Positions 52,225 to 60,681 are shown, counted from the stretch's first letter. The stretch: DNA of 60,681 nt from Gammaproteobacteria bacterium (GCA_017577615.1 PKRE01000012.1:1-60681); one strand, 5' to 3'. Notes: generated by a model not told the origin, from the sequence alone. Program-made: numbers and translations.

Positions 52225-52438
52225 GGTGGACTTGGGGCTGGGGTTTGGGGCTCGGGATTCGGGACGGGCGCGCTTTGAGCGCCATAGCTACGGCCGACCG
52301 AAGACTGTCGACCGACAGAGAACGCGATGGTGATGTGCGCGCAGCTCGCATTCCGAGCCCAGCGCCCAGCACAACCCAGAGCCTAGCAGCCCTTGCTTGG
52401 ATACGCGCATCGCGGCCCCGAGCCCCAAGCCCCGCCCC
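52225..52438. repeat. Heptad repeat arrays downstream of the HTH gene
   Basis: GGGGCTG GGGTTTG GGGCTCG GGATTCG at 52231-52262 and AGCCCAG CGCCCAG CACAACC CAGAGCC at 52356-52385 flank unremarkable sequence. Confidence 0.65.
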
Positions 52439-53350
52439 CTACACCGCTTCTTCCGCCTCTTCCAACACAACGTTCGTGCGTACCGCCGTCTTCTTTGGCG
52501 TGACGGCGCCATCGCGCTGAACGATGGTCGCCACGGTAAGGCACGTGCCGAAGAAGAGAATGAGTGAGGAATAGTAGACCCAGAGTAGAATCAGGATCAG
52601 CGAGCCTGCCGCACCATAAGTCGACGCCGGTGCCACGTGCGTCAGGTAAAGCGAGATGAGATATTTCCCCACCGCAAACAACGCAGCGGTCATGAACGCG
52701 CCGCGCCAGACATCTTTCCATCGCAGGCGTGCATCCGGCAGCACTTTGAAGATCATGCCGAATAACAACGTGGTCACAGCGAGCGAGACGGCCAGATCGA
52801 TCCCGGCGATCACGATCGGCGGAATCGGGATGAGCTGCTTCGCATACGTGACCACGCCCGAGATCGCCAAGCTCAGCACAAACGACGTGAGCAGCAAGAA
52901 GCCGATGATCAACACCATGCTCAACGACAGCAGGCGCACGGTGATGAACGTCAGGATGCCGCTGCGCGACGGCTTTGCTTTGACTCCCCAGAACTGATTG
53001 AGCGAGCTTTGCATCTGGGCGAAGACGGTCGTCGCACCGAATAGCAACGCAGCGACGCCGAGCAGCGTTGGGATGATGCCCGACTCCTTCAGCTGCGAGC
53101 GGCGCACCGCCTCCTCCACTGCGGCAGCGGCCTGCGGGCCCACCAAATCGCTGATCGCTGCCGAGATCTCGCCGCGTGCCGCCTGCTCACCGAAGACGGC
53201 ACCCACGATGGTGACCACGATGATCACGAGCGGAGCGAGCGAGAACAACGTGTAAAAGCCCAGCGCTGCGGCATGCTGGAACGCATCACGCTCGAGCCAC
53301 AGCCTTGCGGCATGCTTGACGATCGGGAAGAAGCGTTGCGGCACCATCAT
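52439..53350 (-). CDS. YihY/BrkB family inner membrane protein
   Basis: A 303-residue polytopic protein with six membrane segments. QHAAALGFYTLFSLAPLVII is the family's N-terminal signature. The central LLFGATTVFAQMQSSLNQFW and the terminal WVYYSSLILFFGTCLTV are also typical. Some relatives were named ribonuclease BN, which is known to be a misassignment. Function is unresolved. Starts at 53350 or 53347 (tandem ATG). The GGCTGTA heptad array (53347-53372) lies immediately upstream where a Shine-Dalgarno is expected. Confidence 0.9.
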   Translation of the reverse strand: MMVPQRFFPIVKHAARLWLERDAFQHAAALGFYTLFSLAPLVIIVVTIVGAVFGEQAARGEISAAISDLVGPQAAAAVEEAVRRSQLKESGIIPTLLGVAALLFGATTVFAQMQSSLNQFWGVKAKPSRSGILTFITVRLLSLSMVLIIGFLLLTSFVLSLAISGVVTYAKQLIPIPPIVIAGIDLAVSLAVTTLLFGMIFKVLPDARLRWKDVWRGAFMTAALFAVGKYLISLYLTHVAPASTYGAAGSLILILLWVYYSSLILFFGTCLTVATIVQRDGAVTPKKTAVRTNVVLEEAEEAV

Positions 53351-53372
53351 AGGCTGTAGGCGGTAGGCTGTA
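53347..53372. repeat. GGCTGTA heptads at the yihY start
   Basis: AGGCTGTAGGCGGTAGGCTGTA, three seven-base units directly in front of the yihY start codon. Confidence 0.7.
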
Positions 53373-53961
53373 GCAGTCAAAACGCACGAACACGACGGGC
53401 GGCTCCCTCCCAGTAACCAAACGCACCGCGCCACCGACTGGCTTTATCCTCTCGCCGCAATCCCCGGCTACTTATATATGTCCCGATCTCTGCCGGCTGC
53501 CCTTGGCTGCACGCCCCGATCATGTCGCTCGTGCTGAGCTCGCCAGCACCGCCGCGAACGGCACCTGCCCAACGAGCATTCAGCCGTGCCTGCGCGGTGG
53601 CTCCTGCCGCCGCGGCGCCCCGCAGGCTCCCGCCCTCTGCGCAACGTCCGCGGCGTGCCTATCCCGGCCGCGGTTTCGTCCTCGTGTGCCACACCCGCTG
53701 TCGGCGGCTCGACAACGGCTCAAGGCAAGGCACGTGCTCGGTGTCGGCTTTTCTGGGGTCGCTCTTGTCGAAAAAGCAAGCTAGAATGCGCGCCCCCGCT
53801 GGCCCCCCTCATGGCGCAGTAGCCCAGCGGCGACGCGCACGGACGCGCCAACAAGTCGGGCACTCGTGCGCCCGCTGAACTCGCACTCCGGTGCATGACG
53901 TTAAGTTCGGGCCGATGCGGCCCGCCGGACAGCTTGCCCAGCGACATTCCTTCGAGACGAG
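53373..53961 (+). other. Upstream region and hairpin-rich leader of nspC
   Basis: No gene is supported in these 589 bp. TAGAAT at 53782-53787 is a candidate -10, giving a leader near 170 nt. Within it, CGGGCC-GATGC-GGCCCG (53908-53924) and other GC-rich pairs (such as GGGCA/TGCGCCC near 53858) can fold. A GAGACGAG ribosome-binding stretch precedes ATG 53962. Confidence 0.45.
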
Positions 53962-55059
53962 ATGCTGCAAACCCCCTACTACCTCATCGACAAGCGCAAG
54001 CTGCTGCGGAACATGGAAATCATCCGCACGGTTCGGGAACGCTCCGGCGCCAAGGTGCTTCTTGCACTGAAGTGTTTCGCGACCTGGGCGGTGTTCGATC
54101 TCATGCGCGAGTACATGGACGGCACGACGTCGTCCTCGCTCTACGAGGTCAAGCTCGGACGCGAGAAGTTCGGCGGCGAGACGCATGCGTACAGCGTTGC
54201 GTTCGCCGATCACGAGATCGATGAGGTGGTCGCGAACGCCGACAAGATCATTTTCAACTCCATCGGCCAGCTCGAGCGGTTCGCGGCGCACAGCGCTGGG
54301 TTGCCGCGGGGATTGCGTCTCAACCCGCAGGTGAGCAGCTCGGCGTTCGATCTCGCGGACCCGGCGCGCCCTTTCAGCCGGCTCGGCGAATGGGACGTCG
54401 CGAAGATCGAGGGCGTGCTGGACCGAATTTCCGGCTTCATGATCCACAACAACTGCGAAAACGAGGATTTCGCGTTGTTCGATCGGATGCTGGGGCATGT
54501 CGAAGAGCGCTTTGGCTCGCTGTTCGAGCGAGTGGAATGGGTGAGCCTCGGCGGCGGCATCCATTTCACCGGCGAGGGCTATCCGGTCGCGGCTTTCTGC
54601 GATCGGCTCGCCCAGTTCGCCCAGCGCTACGGCGTGCAGGTGTATCTCGAGCCCGGTGAAGCGGCGATCACGAACACGACGACCCTTGAAGTCACGGTGC
54701 TCGACACGATGTATAACGGCAAGCATCTCGCGATCGTCGACAGCTCAATCGAAGCGCACATGCTCGATCTGCTCGTCTATCGCGAGAGCGCAAAGGTGAC
54801 ACCGAATACCGGTGCCTACACGTACCTAGTGTGCGGAAAATCCTGCCTGGCGGGCGACATCTTCGGAGAGTTCCGCTTCGAGCGCCCGCTCGCGGTCGGA
54901 GATCGGCTTTCGATCGAGGACGCAGGCGGTTACACGATGGTCAAGAAAAACTGGTTCAATGGCGTGCGCATGCCGGCGATCGCGGTCCGCGAGCTCGACG
55001 GCACGGTGCGCGTCCAGCGTGAGTTCGGTTTCGCTGATTACGTGGCGAGTCTCTCCTGA
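53962..55059 (+). CDS. nspC: Carboxynorspermidine/carboxyspermidine decarboxylase
   Basis: NspC is a PLP-dependent alanine-racemase-fold enzyme that removes CO2 from carboxy(nor)spermidine. It begins LQTPYYLIDKRKLLRNMEII. The PLP Lys is in LLALKCFATWAVFDLMREYM. Substrate and phosphate motifs are HNNCENEDFALFDRMLGH, WVSLGGGIHFTGEGYP and YLEPGEAAITNT. The catalytic Cys is in VCGKSCLAGDIFGEFRFE. Length is 365 residues. It forms an operon with the dehydrogenase gene 46 bp downstream, giving a two-step route to spermidine or norspermidine. Confidence 0.95.
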   Translation: MLQTPYYLIDKRKLLRNMEIIRTVRERSGAKVLLALKCFATWAVFDLMREYMDGTTSSSLYEVKLGREKFGGETHAYSVAFADHEIDEVVANADKIIFNSIGQLERFAAHSAGLPRGLRLNPQVSSSAFDLADPARPFSRLGEWDVAKIEGVLDRISGFMIHNNCENEDFALFDRMLGHVEERFGSLFERVEWVSLGGGIHFTGEGYPVAAFCDRLAQFAQRYGVQVYLEPGEAAITNTTTLEVTVLDTMYNGKHLAIVDSSIEAHMLDLLVYRESAKVTPNTGAYTYLVCGKSCLAGDIFGEFRFERPLAVGDRLSIEDAGGYTMVKKNWFNGVRMPAIAVRELDGTVRVQREFGFADYVASLS

Positions 55060-55105
55060 GACTGCCGTTTCGTTCGATCCAAGCCGAAGGAGGCCCACAC
55101 GGGAA

Positions 55106-56347
55106 ATGAGAAAGAACGTCTTGATTGTCGGCGCCGGTGGCGTCGCTCGGGTCGTCGCACACAAGTGCGCGCAACACAACGACGAGCTCGGGGACATCCA
55201 TATCGCGTCGCGGACGCTTTCGAAGTGCAATGCAATCCTGGACTCCATTCGGGAGAAGGGAAGTTGCAAAGTGCCCGGAAAGCTCGAGGCTCACACCCTC
55301 GACGCGATGGACTCGAACGCAACTGCAGAGCTCATCAAGAAGACTGGGGCCAGCATCGTCATCAACGTCGGCCCTGCGTTCGTGAACATGCCCGTCCTCA
55401 CGGCATGCATCGAAACGGGCGCCGCCTATCTCGATACGGCCATTCACGAGGAGCCGGACAAGATTTGCGAGCAGCCGCCCTGGTACGCCAACTACGAGTG
55501 GAAGCGGCGTGACGAGTGCCGCGAGAAAGGCATCACGGCCATTCTCGGCGTCGGCTTCGATCCCGGCGTCGTGAACGCATATGCCAAACTCGCAGCCGAG
55601 GACTATTTCGACGAAATCGAGTCGATCGACATCGTCGACGTGAACGCCGGCAATCACGGCCGCTACTTCGCCACCAACTTCGACCCGGAGATCAACTTCC
55701 GTGAGTTCACGGGCCGGGTCTGGACGTGGCAGAACAATCAGTGGCAAGAGAACAAGATGTTCGAGGTGAGAAAGGACTGGGATCTGCCGGTCGTCGGCCA
55801 GCGCACCACCTATCTCACCGGGCACGATGAGATCCACTCACTATCGCAGATCCTGAAGGTGCCGCACGTGCGGTTCTGGATGGGCTTCAGTGATCACTAC
55901 ATCAACGTGTTCACTGTTCTGAAGAACCTCGGGCTGCTGTCCGAGAAGCCCGTGACGACGCACGACGGCGTGACGGTGGTGCCGCTGCGCGTCGTGAAGG
56001 CCGTGCTGCCCGATCCTGCATCGCTCGCGCCGACCTACACCGGCAAGACGTGCATCGGCGACTTCGTGAAGGGCAAGAAGGACGGTAAACCGCGAGAGAT
56101 CTTCCTTTACAACATCTGCGACCACGAGGAGGCCTACAAGGAAGTCGGCAGCCAGGCGATCTCCTATACCGCCGGCGTGCCGCCGGTCGCAGCGGCCCGA
56201 CTCATTGCGCGCGGCGACTGGGACGTCAAGCGCATGGTGAACGTCGAGGAGCTGCCGTCCAAGCCGTTCCTCGGCTTGCTCAATCACATGGGCTTGCCGA
56301 CGCGCATCAAGGACGAGCAAGGCGATCGCCCGCTCAATCTCGACTAA
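55106..56347 (+). CDS. Carboxynorspermidine/carboxyspermidine dehydrogenase (saccharopine dehydrogenase family)
   Basis: The enzyme condenses aspartate semialdehyde with a diamine, using NADPH, to make carboxy(nor)spermidine for NspC. The Rossmann start is KNVLIVGAGGVARVVAHKCA, followed by DIHIASRTLSKCNAI and VINVGPAFVNMPVLTACIET. VGFDPGVVNAYAKLAAEDYF and a C-terminal AVLPDPASLAPTYTGKTCIG are also typical. Start at ATG 55106 gives 413 residues, with AGGAGG 12 bases upstream. It ends six or more bases before a T-tailed hairpin. Confidence 0.94.
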   Translation: MRKNVLIVGAGGVARVVAHKCAQHNDELGDIHIASRTLSKCNAILDSIREKGSCKVPGKLEAHTLDAMDSNATAELIKKTGASIVINVGPAFVNMPVLTACIETGAAYLDTAIHEEPDKICEQPPWYANYEWKRRDECREKGITAILGVGFDPGVVNAYAKLAAEDYFDEIESIDIVDVNAGNHGRYFATNFDPEINFREFTGRVWTWQNNQWQENKMFEVRKDWDLPVVGQRTTYLTGHDEIHSLSQILKVPHVRFWMGFSDHYINVFTVLKNLGLLSEKPVTTHDGVTVVPLRVVKAVLPDPASLAPTYTGKTCIGDFVKGKKDGKPREIFLYNICDHEEAYKEVGSQAISYTAGVPPVAAARLIARGDWDVKRMVNVEELPSKPFLGLLNHMGLPTRIKDEQGDRPLNLD

Positions 56348-56362
56348 GTAACCCCCTCCCTG

Positions 56363-56396
56363 TCCCTCCCCCGCGTTGCGGGGGAGGGATTTTTTT
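56363..56396 (+). terminator. Intrinsic terminator of the nspC operon, built from the C-rich palindrome
   Basis: A perfect 12-bp stem (TCCCTCCCCCGC and complement), loop GTT, is followed by seven T residues (56390-56396). This copy of the palindromic repeat clearly works as a terminator by structure. Confidence 0.85.
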
Positions 56397-57372
56397 GTTG
56401 CGTGCTCCAGCCGCCGGCACGGACCGCAGCTCCACGCCACAGACGTGGCACTGTATGCCACCGCCGGCGACGGAACTGCATCCTCCGCGCTGCGGGCACG
56501 GAGCTGCATTCCCGCGCTGCGCGCCGGAAACACTTCTTACCTGAAACACTTCTTAATTGGTTCTACCGTCAGTTGCGGACGCTGCTCCCAACACGCACGC
56601 GGACCCAACTCATGCCCGTTCTGCGGCGAGGGAGTCACTGCACACCTCGCGGCGAGCGCCGAAACCACTGCATGCACCGCATGCTGCCGGAAGCAACCAC
56701 TGCCTGCCCCTGCTGTAGGGAGCCAGTCACTTATGTAGCGCGCCGCGAGGAGAGAACCGACGTCCGCGCGCTGCGAGACAGGGAACCGCTCCAAACCCCC
56801 GCTGCAAGAGAAGGATTAACGATGCCCGACGTTGGGGCAGATGAGGGCTAGTGGGTGGGTACTGGGCGCTGGGTGCCTGGACACTGGGCACCAACTCAAG
56901 CACGCACCACACGCGTCCTGCTCCACCGCCAGTCTCTAGTCCTCAGTCCTCAGTCCCCAGTTCCCAGTCCCCAGCCTCCAATCTCAGTTTCCAGCCTCCC
57001 TCCTCCGCATCACAGAGGCTACACATTCACTTTGAACGCACGGAGAGTCACAAATTTCGATCGCGCCCCGCACATCGTGGGAAAGCTTTATCCCTCCCCC
57101 GCGAAGCGGGGAGGGTCAGGGAGCGGGCAATCCCGTTGCTTCCACAACCATCAAACACGCCAGCAAACCGCTTCCAACGCTAGCGACGCGCATAGACCCA
57201 CAAACAACGGACCACGGGAGACCACGCTGCACCCAACAGAGGCACATTAATCGAATGCACGCACCAACACATCGCACGCCGAAGGGAGGAAAGCAGCCAA
57301 GCAAGGCCACATCATCGCGTTACGCGTTTGGCGGCGCTTAGGCAGATTAAACCAGTTTAACGAGCGCTCACC
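56397..57372. pseudogene. Long intergenic tract with possible zinc-ribbon gene remnant
   Basis: No intact gene is seen. In one plus frame (56574-56740) the codons read SCGRCSQHARGPNSCPFCGE, and another frame further on (about 56717) reads CPCCREPVTYVARREE. Each looks like a CxxC zinc-ribbon half, separated by frame change. Upstream (56400-56540) is rich in TGC-spaced repeats. Heptads run at 56855-57000, and a C-rich palindrome copy lies at 57090-57120. The remnant reading is a guess from cysteine spacing. Confidence 0.3.
56855..57000. repeat. Heptad repeat arrays
   Basis: GGGTACT GGGCGCT GGGTGCC at 56857-56878, and TCAGTCC TCAGTCC CCAGTTC CCAGTCC CCAGCCT CCAATCT at about 56944-56985, in exact seven-base phase. 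Confidence 0.8.
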
Positions 57373-57834
57373 TCACCGCCTCGCCAGAAAAAACTCCCGC
57401 AGCATCCTGCTGCACTCCTCCTGCAGCACACCCGACTCACACACGACCCGATGATTGAGCGCCTCATGCTGCACGATATTGAAGACGCTGCCCGCAGCAC
57501 CCGCGCGCGGATCCGTCGCCGCGAACACCAGCCGCTTCACACGCGCGTGCACCATCGCGCCAGCACACATCGGGCAAGGCTCCAACGTGACATACAGCGT
57601 GGTATCGAGCAGCCGATAAGTGCCCAGCGTCTGCGCCGCCGCCCTCAGCGCCACGATCTCCGCATGCGCCGTCGGATCGTTCGTGCCGATCGGCCGATTC
57701 CAGCCCTCGCCCACGATCACACTGTCCTTCACGACGACGGCCCCAACCGGCACCTCACCTGCCCTTTCCGCTTCGCGCGCCAGCTCAATGGCGCGGGTCA
57801 TGAAATGAATGTCAGTGGGATCGAATGCCTGCAT
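57373..57834 (-). CDS. tadA: tRNA adenosine(34) deaminase
   Basis: TadA converts A34 to inosine in tRNA-Arg(ACG). The zinc and catalytic residues are in PTAHAEIVALRAAAQ (His, Glu) and TLEPCPMCAGAMVHARVKRL (two Cys). IHFMTRAIELAREAE and AGAAGSVFNIVQHEALNHRV are also typical. ATG 57834 gives 153 residues. Longer in-frame readings add no conserved sequence. The gene borders the putative defence locus. Confidence 0.95.
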   Translation of the reverse strand: MQAFDPTDIHFMTRAIELAREAERAGEVPVGAVVVKDSVIVGEGWNRPIGTNDPTAHAEIVALRAAAQTLGTYRLLDTTLYVTLEPCPMCAGAMVHARVKRLVFAATDPRAGAAGSVFNIVQHEALNHRVVCESGVLQEECSRMLREFFLARR

Positions 57835-58182
57835 GGGTAATGATGAGTCAACGATGAAAGATAGACGGCAAGGTGCGCTTAGTGGGATGGCGATCAGGGG
57901 CTGGCAACAGGAACGATGACGCGTTACGCGCTTCCGGTCAGCTCCCAGGGCCCGGCAGCCTTTCGAGACACCACTGGCGACACTAGAGCCGCGCACTTCT
58001 GCTCGTCGATAGCAGGTCAGCTGTAGAACCCGTCGAGGCCACGCCAGAGCCTGCCAAATCACTGCCTGTCGATTATACTGCCCGCGTTGACAATCAATGC
58101 GAATAAGCGGCCCACAGAACGGTCGCCTCAGCTTCATCGGCTACGAGAACAACCTTACTGCTACAAGCCGCCTTGCCCGCTC
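57835..58182. other. Gap between tadA and the DUF262 locus
   Basis: The 348 bp show no intact gene. TTATACT at about 58073-58079 could be a -10 for the defence genes. An open frame without start (58027-58182) runs into the short frame at 58183. Confidence 0.4.
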
Positions 58183-58266
58183 ATGGAAATCGAGCCCGAC
58201 ATCCGCGCGATCGAGGCCGACATTGTGCGGATGCTGGCGGAGGGGACGGGAGGCTCACATGACTAG
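58183..58266 (+). pseudogene. Possible 3' remnant of a methylase-like gene
   Basis: Twenty-seven codons (MEIEPDIRAIEADIVRMLAE, then GTGGSHD) end in TAG and overlap the DUF262 start by 8 bp. The helix resembles, from memory, the C-terminal tail of type I restriction HsdM proteins. The overlap pattern looks like the junction of an operon whose upstream gene has been deleted. Upstream frame 58027-58182 is open but not recognisable. Low certainty. Confidence 0.3.
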
Positions 58267-60127
58267 CGCCAGCTTCGATAGCACCAAGACACCGTTGCAG
58301 GAGCTCCTTTTTCGTGCCGAGAAAGGCTTGCTCCAGTTGCCCGATTTCCAGCGCGGCTGGGTCTGGGACGACGAGCGCATCCGCAGCCTCCTGGCGAGCG
58401 TATCGGTCTCGTTTCCCATCGGCGCCGTGATGCTGCTCCAGACCGGCGGAGAGCACGTCCGCTTCAAGCCGCGCCCGCTCGCCGGCACGTCCCCACAGTT
58501 GCACAACGTCTCACCGGAATCGCTCGTCCTCGACGGGCAGCAGCGCCTGACTTCTCTGTACCAGGCGCTGATGAGCACGTGCGCCGTCGAGACCAAGGAC
58601 GCCAAAGGCAAGCCGATCCGACGATGGTACTACCTCGACATGAAGAAAGCGCTCGCCAACGAGGAGGACCGCGAAGAAGCGGTGCTCAGCGTGCCCGAGG
58701 ACCGTCAGATCAAGGCCTTTGGCGGCGAGGTCACATTGGACCTGACGACGTCAGAGAAGGAGTATGCGGCGGACCTCTTCCCGGCGAACCGCATCTTCCA
58801 GAGCGCCGACTGGCGCCAAGCGTACAGCGAATACTGGAACTTCGACCGCGACAAGATGCGACTCTTCAACGAGTTCGAACGGGAGGTCATCAAGCGCTTC
58901 GAGCAGTACCAAGTGCCCGTCATCGAGCTCAAGAAGGAAACACCCAAGGAAGCGGTCTGCCTCGTGTTCGAGCGGGTCAACACGGGCGGTGTTGCGCTCA
59001 ATGTCTTTGAGTTGCTAACAGCCTCCTTCGCGGCGGACGACTTCCAGCTCCGCGATGACTGGCACGCCCGCGAGCAACGGCTCAAGAGCCAGCATCCGGT
59101 TCTGCGCAGCTTACAGAATGACGACTTTCTGCAGGCCATTTCGCTGCTCGTGACCCAGGACCGACGCCGCAAAGCGCTCGCGGCCGGCGCGACGGCCGAC
59201 AACGCGCCCGGCATCAGCTGCAAACGCAAGGACATCCTGAAGCTAACCGTCACCGACTGGAAGGAATGGGCCGACCGGGTCGAGGAAGGTTTCGTGCGGG
59301 CGGCGCGCTTTCTGTACGTGCAGAAGATATTCAAAGCGCGTGACCTCCCCTATCGCACACAGCTCGTTCCGCTCGCCGCGTTCTTCGTGGACCTCGGCAA
59401 GGACGGTGAGACCGATAGCGCACGACAAAAGATTGCCCGCTGGTACTGGTGCGGCGTGCTGGGCGAGCTCTACGGCGGCGCAATCGAAAGCCGCTTCGCG
59501 CGCGATCTAGTGGAGGTCGTGGCGTTCGTACGCGGAGAGGGTGTGGAACCCAGCACGATCCAGGAGTCGAGCTTCCAGCCGAATCGGCTGCTCACGCTGC
59601 GCACGCGCAACAGCTCTGCGTATAAGGGTCTCTACGCGCTCCTCATGCGCGACGGCGCGCGCGACTTCCGCACCGGCGAGCCGATCGAGGCGCAGACCTT
59701 CTTCGATGACAAGGTCGACATTCACCACATCTTCCCCGAGCAGTGGTGCAAGGCGAATGGAATCAAGCCTGCTATCTACAACAGCGTGATCAACAAAACG
59801 GCGCTTGCCGCCCGCACCAACAGGCAGGTTGGCGGACGCGCTCCCTCGCAATATCTGTCCCTGATCGAGAAGTCCGCCCGCATTGACACGGCGCGCATGG
59901 ACGAGATCCTGCGCTCGCATTGCATCGCGCCCGAGCACCTGCGCGCTGACCGCTTCTGGGAGTTCTTCGCCGCCCGCGCCGAGGAGTTGCTCAAGCGCAT
60001 CGAGGCTGTGACAGGCAAGACAATCGCACGCGACCCCGACATCTTCCGCCCCGACGTCGAGCCCGAGATGTATGACGAAGGCTTGGAAGAGTGGGACGAA
60101 GAACCTCTCGAGGAGGCAGCGTCATGA
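58259..60127 (+). CDS. DUF262 and HNH (DUF1524-type) protein, GmrSD-like nuclease
   Basis: This 622-residue protein carries an N-terminal DUF262 domain with GLLQLPDFQRGWVWDDERIR and the nucleotide-handling LVLDGQQRLTSLYQAL (about residue 90). Its C-terminal HNH-type nuclease motif is KVDIHHIFPEQWCKANGI (about 485-502), followed by NKTALAARTNRQVGG. This two-domain arrangement is that of single-chain GmrSD type IV restriction enzymes, which cut glucosylated or otherwise modified phage DNA. ATG 58259 lies inside the end of a short upstream frame. The stop overlaps the next ATG (60124-60127). Confidence 0.88.
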   Translation: MTSASFDSTKTPLQELLFRAEKGLLQLPDFQRGWVWDDERIRSLLASVSVSFPIGAVMLLQTGGEHVRFKPRPLAGTSPQLHNVSPESLVLDGQQRLTSLYQALMSTCAVETKDAKGKPIRRWYYLDMKKALANEEDREEAVLSVPEDRQIKAFGGEVTLDLTTSEKEYAADLFPANRIFQSADWRQAYSEYWNFDRDKMRLFNEFEREVIKRFEQYQVPVIELKKETPKEAVCLVFERVNTGGVALNVFELLTASFAADDFQLRDDWHAREQRLKSQHPVLRSLQNDDFLQAISLLVTQDRRRKALAAGATADNAPGISCKRKDILKLTVTDWKEWADRVEEGFVRAARFLYVQKIFKARDLPYRTQLVPLAAFFVDLGKDGETDSARQKIARWYWCGVLGELYGGAIESRFARDLVEVVAFVRGEGVEPSTIQESSFQPNRLLTLRTRNSSAYKGLYALLMRDGARDFRTGEPIEAQTFFDDKVDIHHIFPEQWCKANGIKPAIYNSVINKTALAARTNRQVGGRAPSQYLSLIEKSARIDTARMDEILRSHCIAPEHLRADRFWEFFAARAEELLKRIEAVTGKTIARDPDIFRPDVEPEMYDEGLEEWDEEPLEEAAS

Positions 60128-60216
60128 GCGAGGCGCTGCACGCGCTGACCGAGCGAGTCTGGTTGGACGACAGTGACCTCGGTCTAGTACAGCTCCAATG
60201 CGAATCGCGATATTGA
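60124..60216 (+). pseudogene. Truncated 30-codon reading frame coupled to the DUF262 gene
   Basis: ATG overlaps the DUF262 stop as ATGA, as in coupled operon genes. The frame reads MSEALHALTERVWLDDSDLG and stops (TGA) after 30 codons. Sequence beyond 60216 is more AT-rich and lacks a continuing frame. It looks like the start of a lost partner gene. It could also be a small real protein. Confidence 0.35.
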
Positions 60217-60354
60217 GCGACGATCTAATCTATAGCTCATCTATCGCAAGACCAACGTCCCGAGATCCATGCTTCAGTAATGTACACAGCTCGAAGCCGT
60301 CACCGACACAAACGGACACTTCACGCTCATTCGATGCAACTATACGTGAAAGCG

Positions 60355-60681
60355 TCACTCCGTCATTCGCACCGGTTGTGCAGCGCCTGCTACCGTTTCG
60401 AGTGGCCCATCTGCTTCATCTATTGAACGAACGACGTGAGCCCGTGTCTCCTCGTCGGGAATCCAAACAAAGACACCGCGAATAGCCCTTGTTAATAAGA
60501 TGCGATAGGCCTGTCGCACTCGCTCAAGCACATTTGCCCCTTTCGGTCCAGCAGGCGCTATCGGTCCTTCACAGCGCGCAGCCCTCACGAGCTGCCCTAT
60601 TCCTGACTCGTGCACATGATCGAGCTGCACGAGCCAGCGGCCATCGCGCCAAATCAAATCCTCAAGCCATAGGACTCCCAC
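60355..60681 (-). CDS. C-terminal part of a DUF2075-type P-loop helicase (truncated by window end)
   Basis: The last 108 residues of a longer gene whose start lies beyond 60681. The motif RVRQAYRILLTRAIRGVFVW, followed by IPDEETRAHVV, matches the helicase motif VI region of DUF2075 proteins (superfamily 1). These often occur with GIY-YIG or restriction modules in defence islands. It is convergent with the DUF262 gene and 139 bp from the truncated frame. The N-terminal domains cannot be seen. Family call is from memory of the motif. Confidence 0.6.
   Translation of the reverse strand: MGVLWLEDLIWRDGRWLVQLDHVHESGIGQLVRAARCEGPIAPAGPKGANVLERVRQAYRILLTRAIRGVFVWIPDEETRAHVVRSIDEADGPLETVAGAAQPVRMTE

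Noticed and set aside
53503..53784. Overlapping short frames upstream of nspC
   Set aside because: Mutually overlapping Arg/Pro-rich frames without starts or motifs; most likely leader and intergenic DNA.

Overview
The window is high-GC, gene-dense chromosomal DNA from a gammaproteobacterium. The lineage is inferred from gene content and order: infA/clpA/clpS, a gspCDEF cluster, DUF1249 and DUF938 genes, orn, rsgA, dnaX-ybaB-recR beside the 4.5S RNA gene, and gcvR-bcp next to dapA. Protein style resembles Xanthomonadales, Nevskiales or Steroidobacter-like bacteria, but no species can be named from the sequence. No IS element, prophage or CRISPR array was seen.

Layout. 1-3.0 kb: end of infA, a bidirectional terminator, then clpA and clpS (ClpAP protease and its N-degron adaptor). 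3.3-9.6 kb: type II secretion genes gspC, gspD, gspE and gspF behind a good sigma70-like promoter. 9.7-23.6 kb: mixed metabolic and envelope genes, namely an acidic small protein, a lipoprotein, a PH-like membrane protein, a YghZ aldo-keto reductase, an MHS-family transporter, DUF6152, DUF6644, a TIM-barrel isomerase, a class III cyclase, PrpD, a gluzincin-like peptidase and a Gfo/Idh oxidoreductase. 23.7-32 kb: tail-specific protease, coiled-coil protein, DUF1249, DUF938 with orn, then an M48 protease with rsgA. 32-39.6 kb: recR, ybaB, dnaX, 4.5S RNA, queF, a PIN-PhoH protein, bcp, gcvR, dapA and tRNA-Ser(GGA). 39.6-46 kb: a small lower-GC segment after the tRNA, an exported IorAB-type molybdenum hydroxylase pair, a TrhO-RluA fusion and an Hsp20 gene with a heat-shock-type promoter. 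46-53.4 kb: a CHASE/GAF histidine kinase with a receiver-only regulator, a pyrimidine-dimer glycosylase-like protein, a low-affinity iron permease-like protein, an OmpA-family protein divergent from an HTH regulator, and a YihY protein. 53.9-56.4 kb: nspC and carboxynorspermidine dehydrogenase, an alternative (nor)spermidine route ending in a clear intrinsic terminator. 57.4-60.7 kb: tadA, then a probable defence locus with a DUF262/HNH (GmrSD-like) nuclease, fragments of neighbours, and the 3' end of a DUF2075-type helicase.

Two things run across the whole window. Many gene junctions carry imperfect heptanucleotide arrays (units such as CCCAGTC, CTGGAGA, GGCTGTA), and a second, palindromic C-rich repeat recurs at 3' ends. 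The most striking single item is a predicted cloverleaf RNA element downstream of rsgA (31825-31914). It closes with a perfect 17-bp stem and shows two hexaloops (AGGGAC and AGGGAT) that match the CsrA/RsmA binding consensus. The right-hand defence locus and the TrhO-RluA fusion are the next most interesting.
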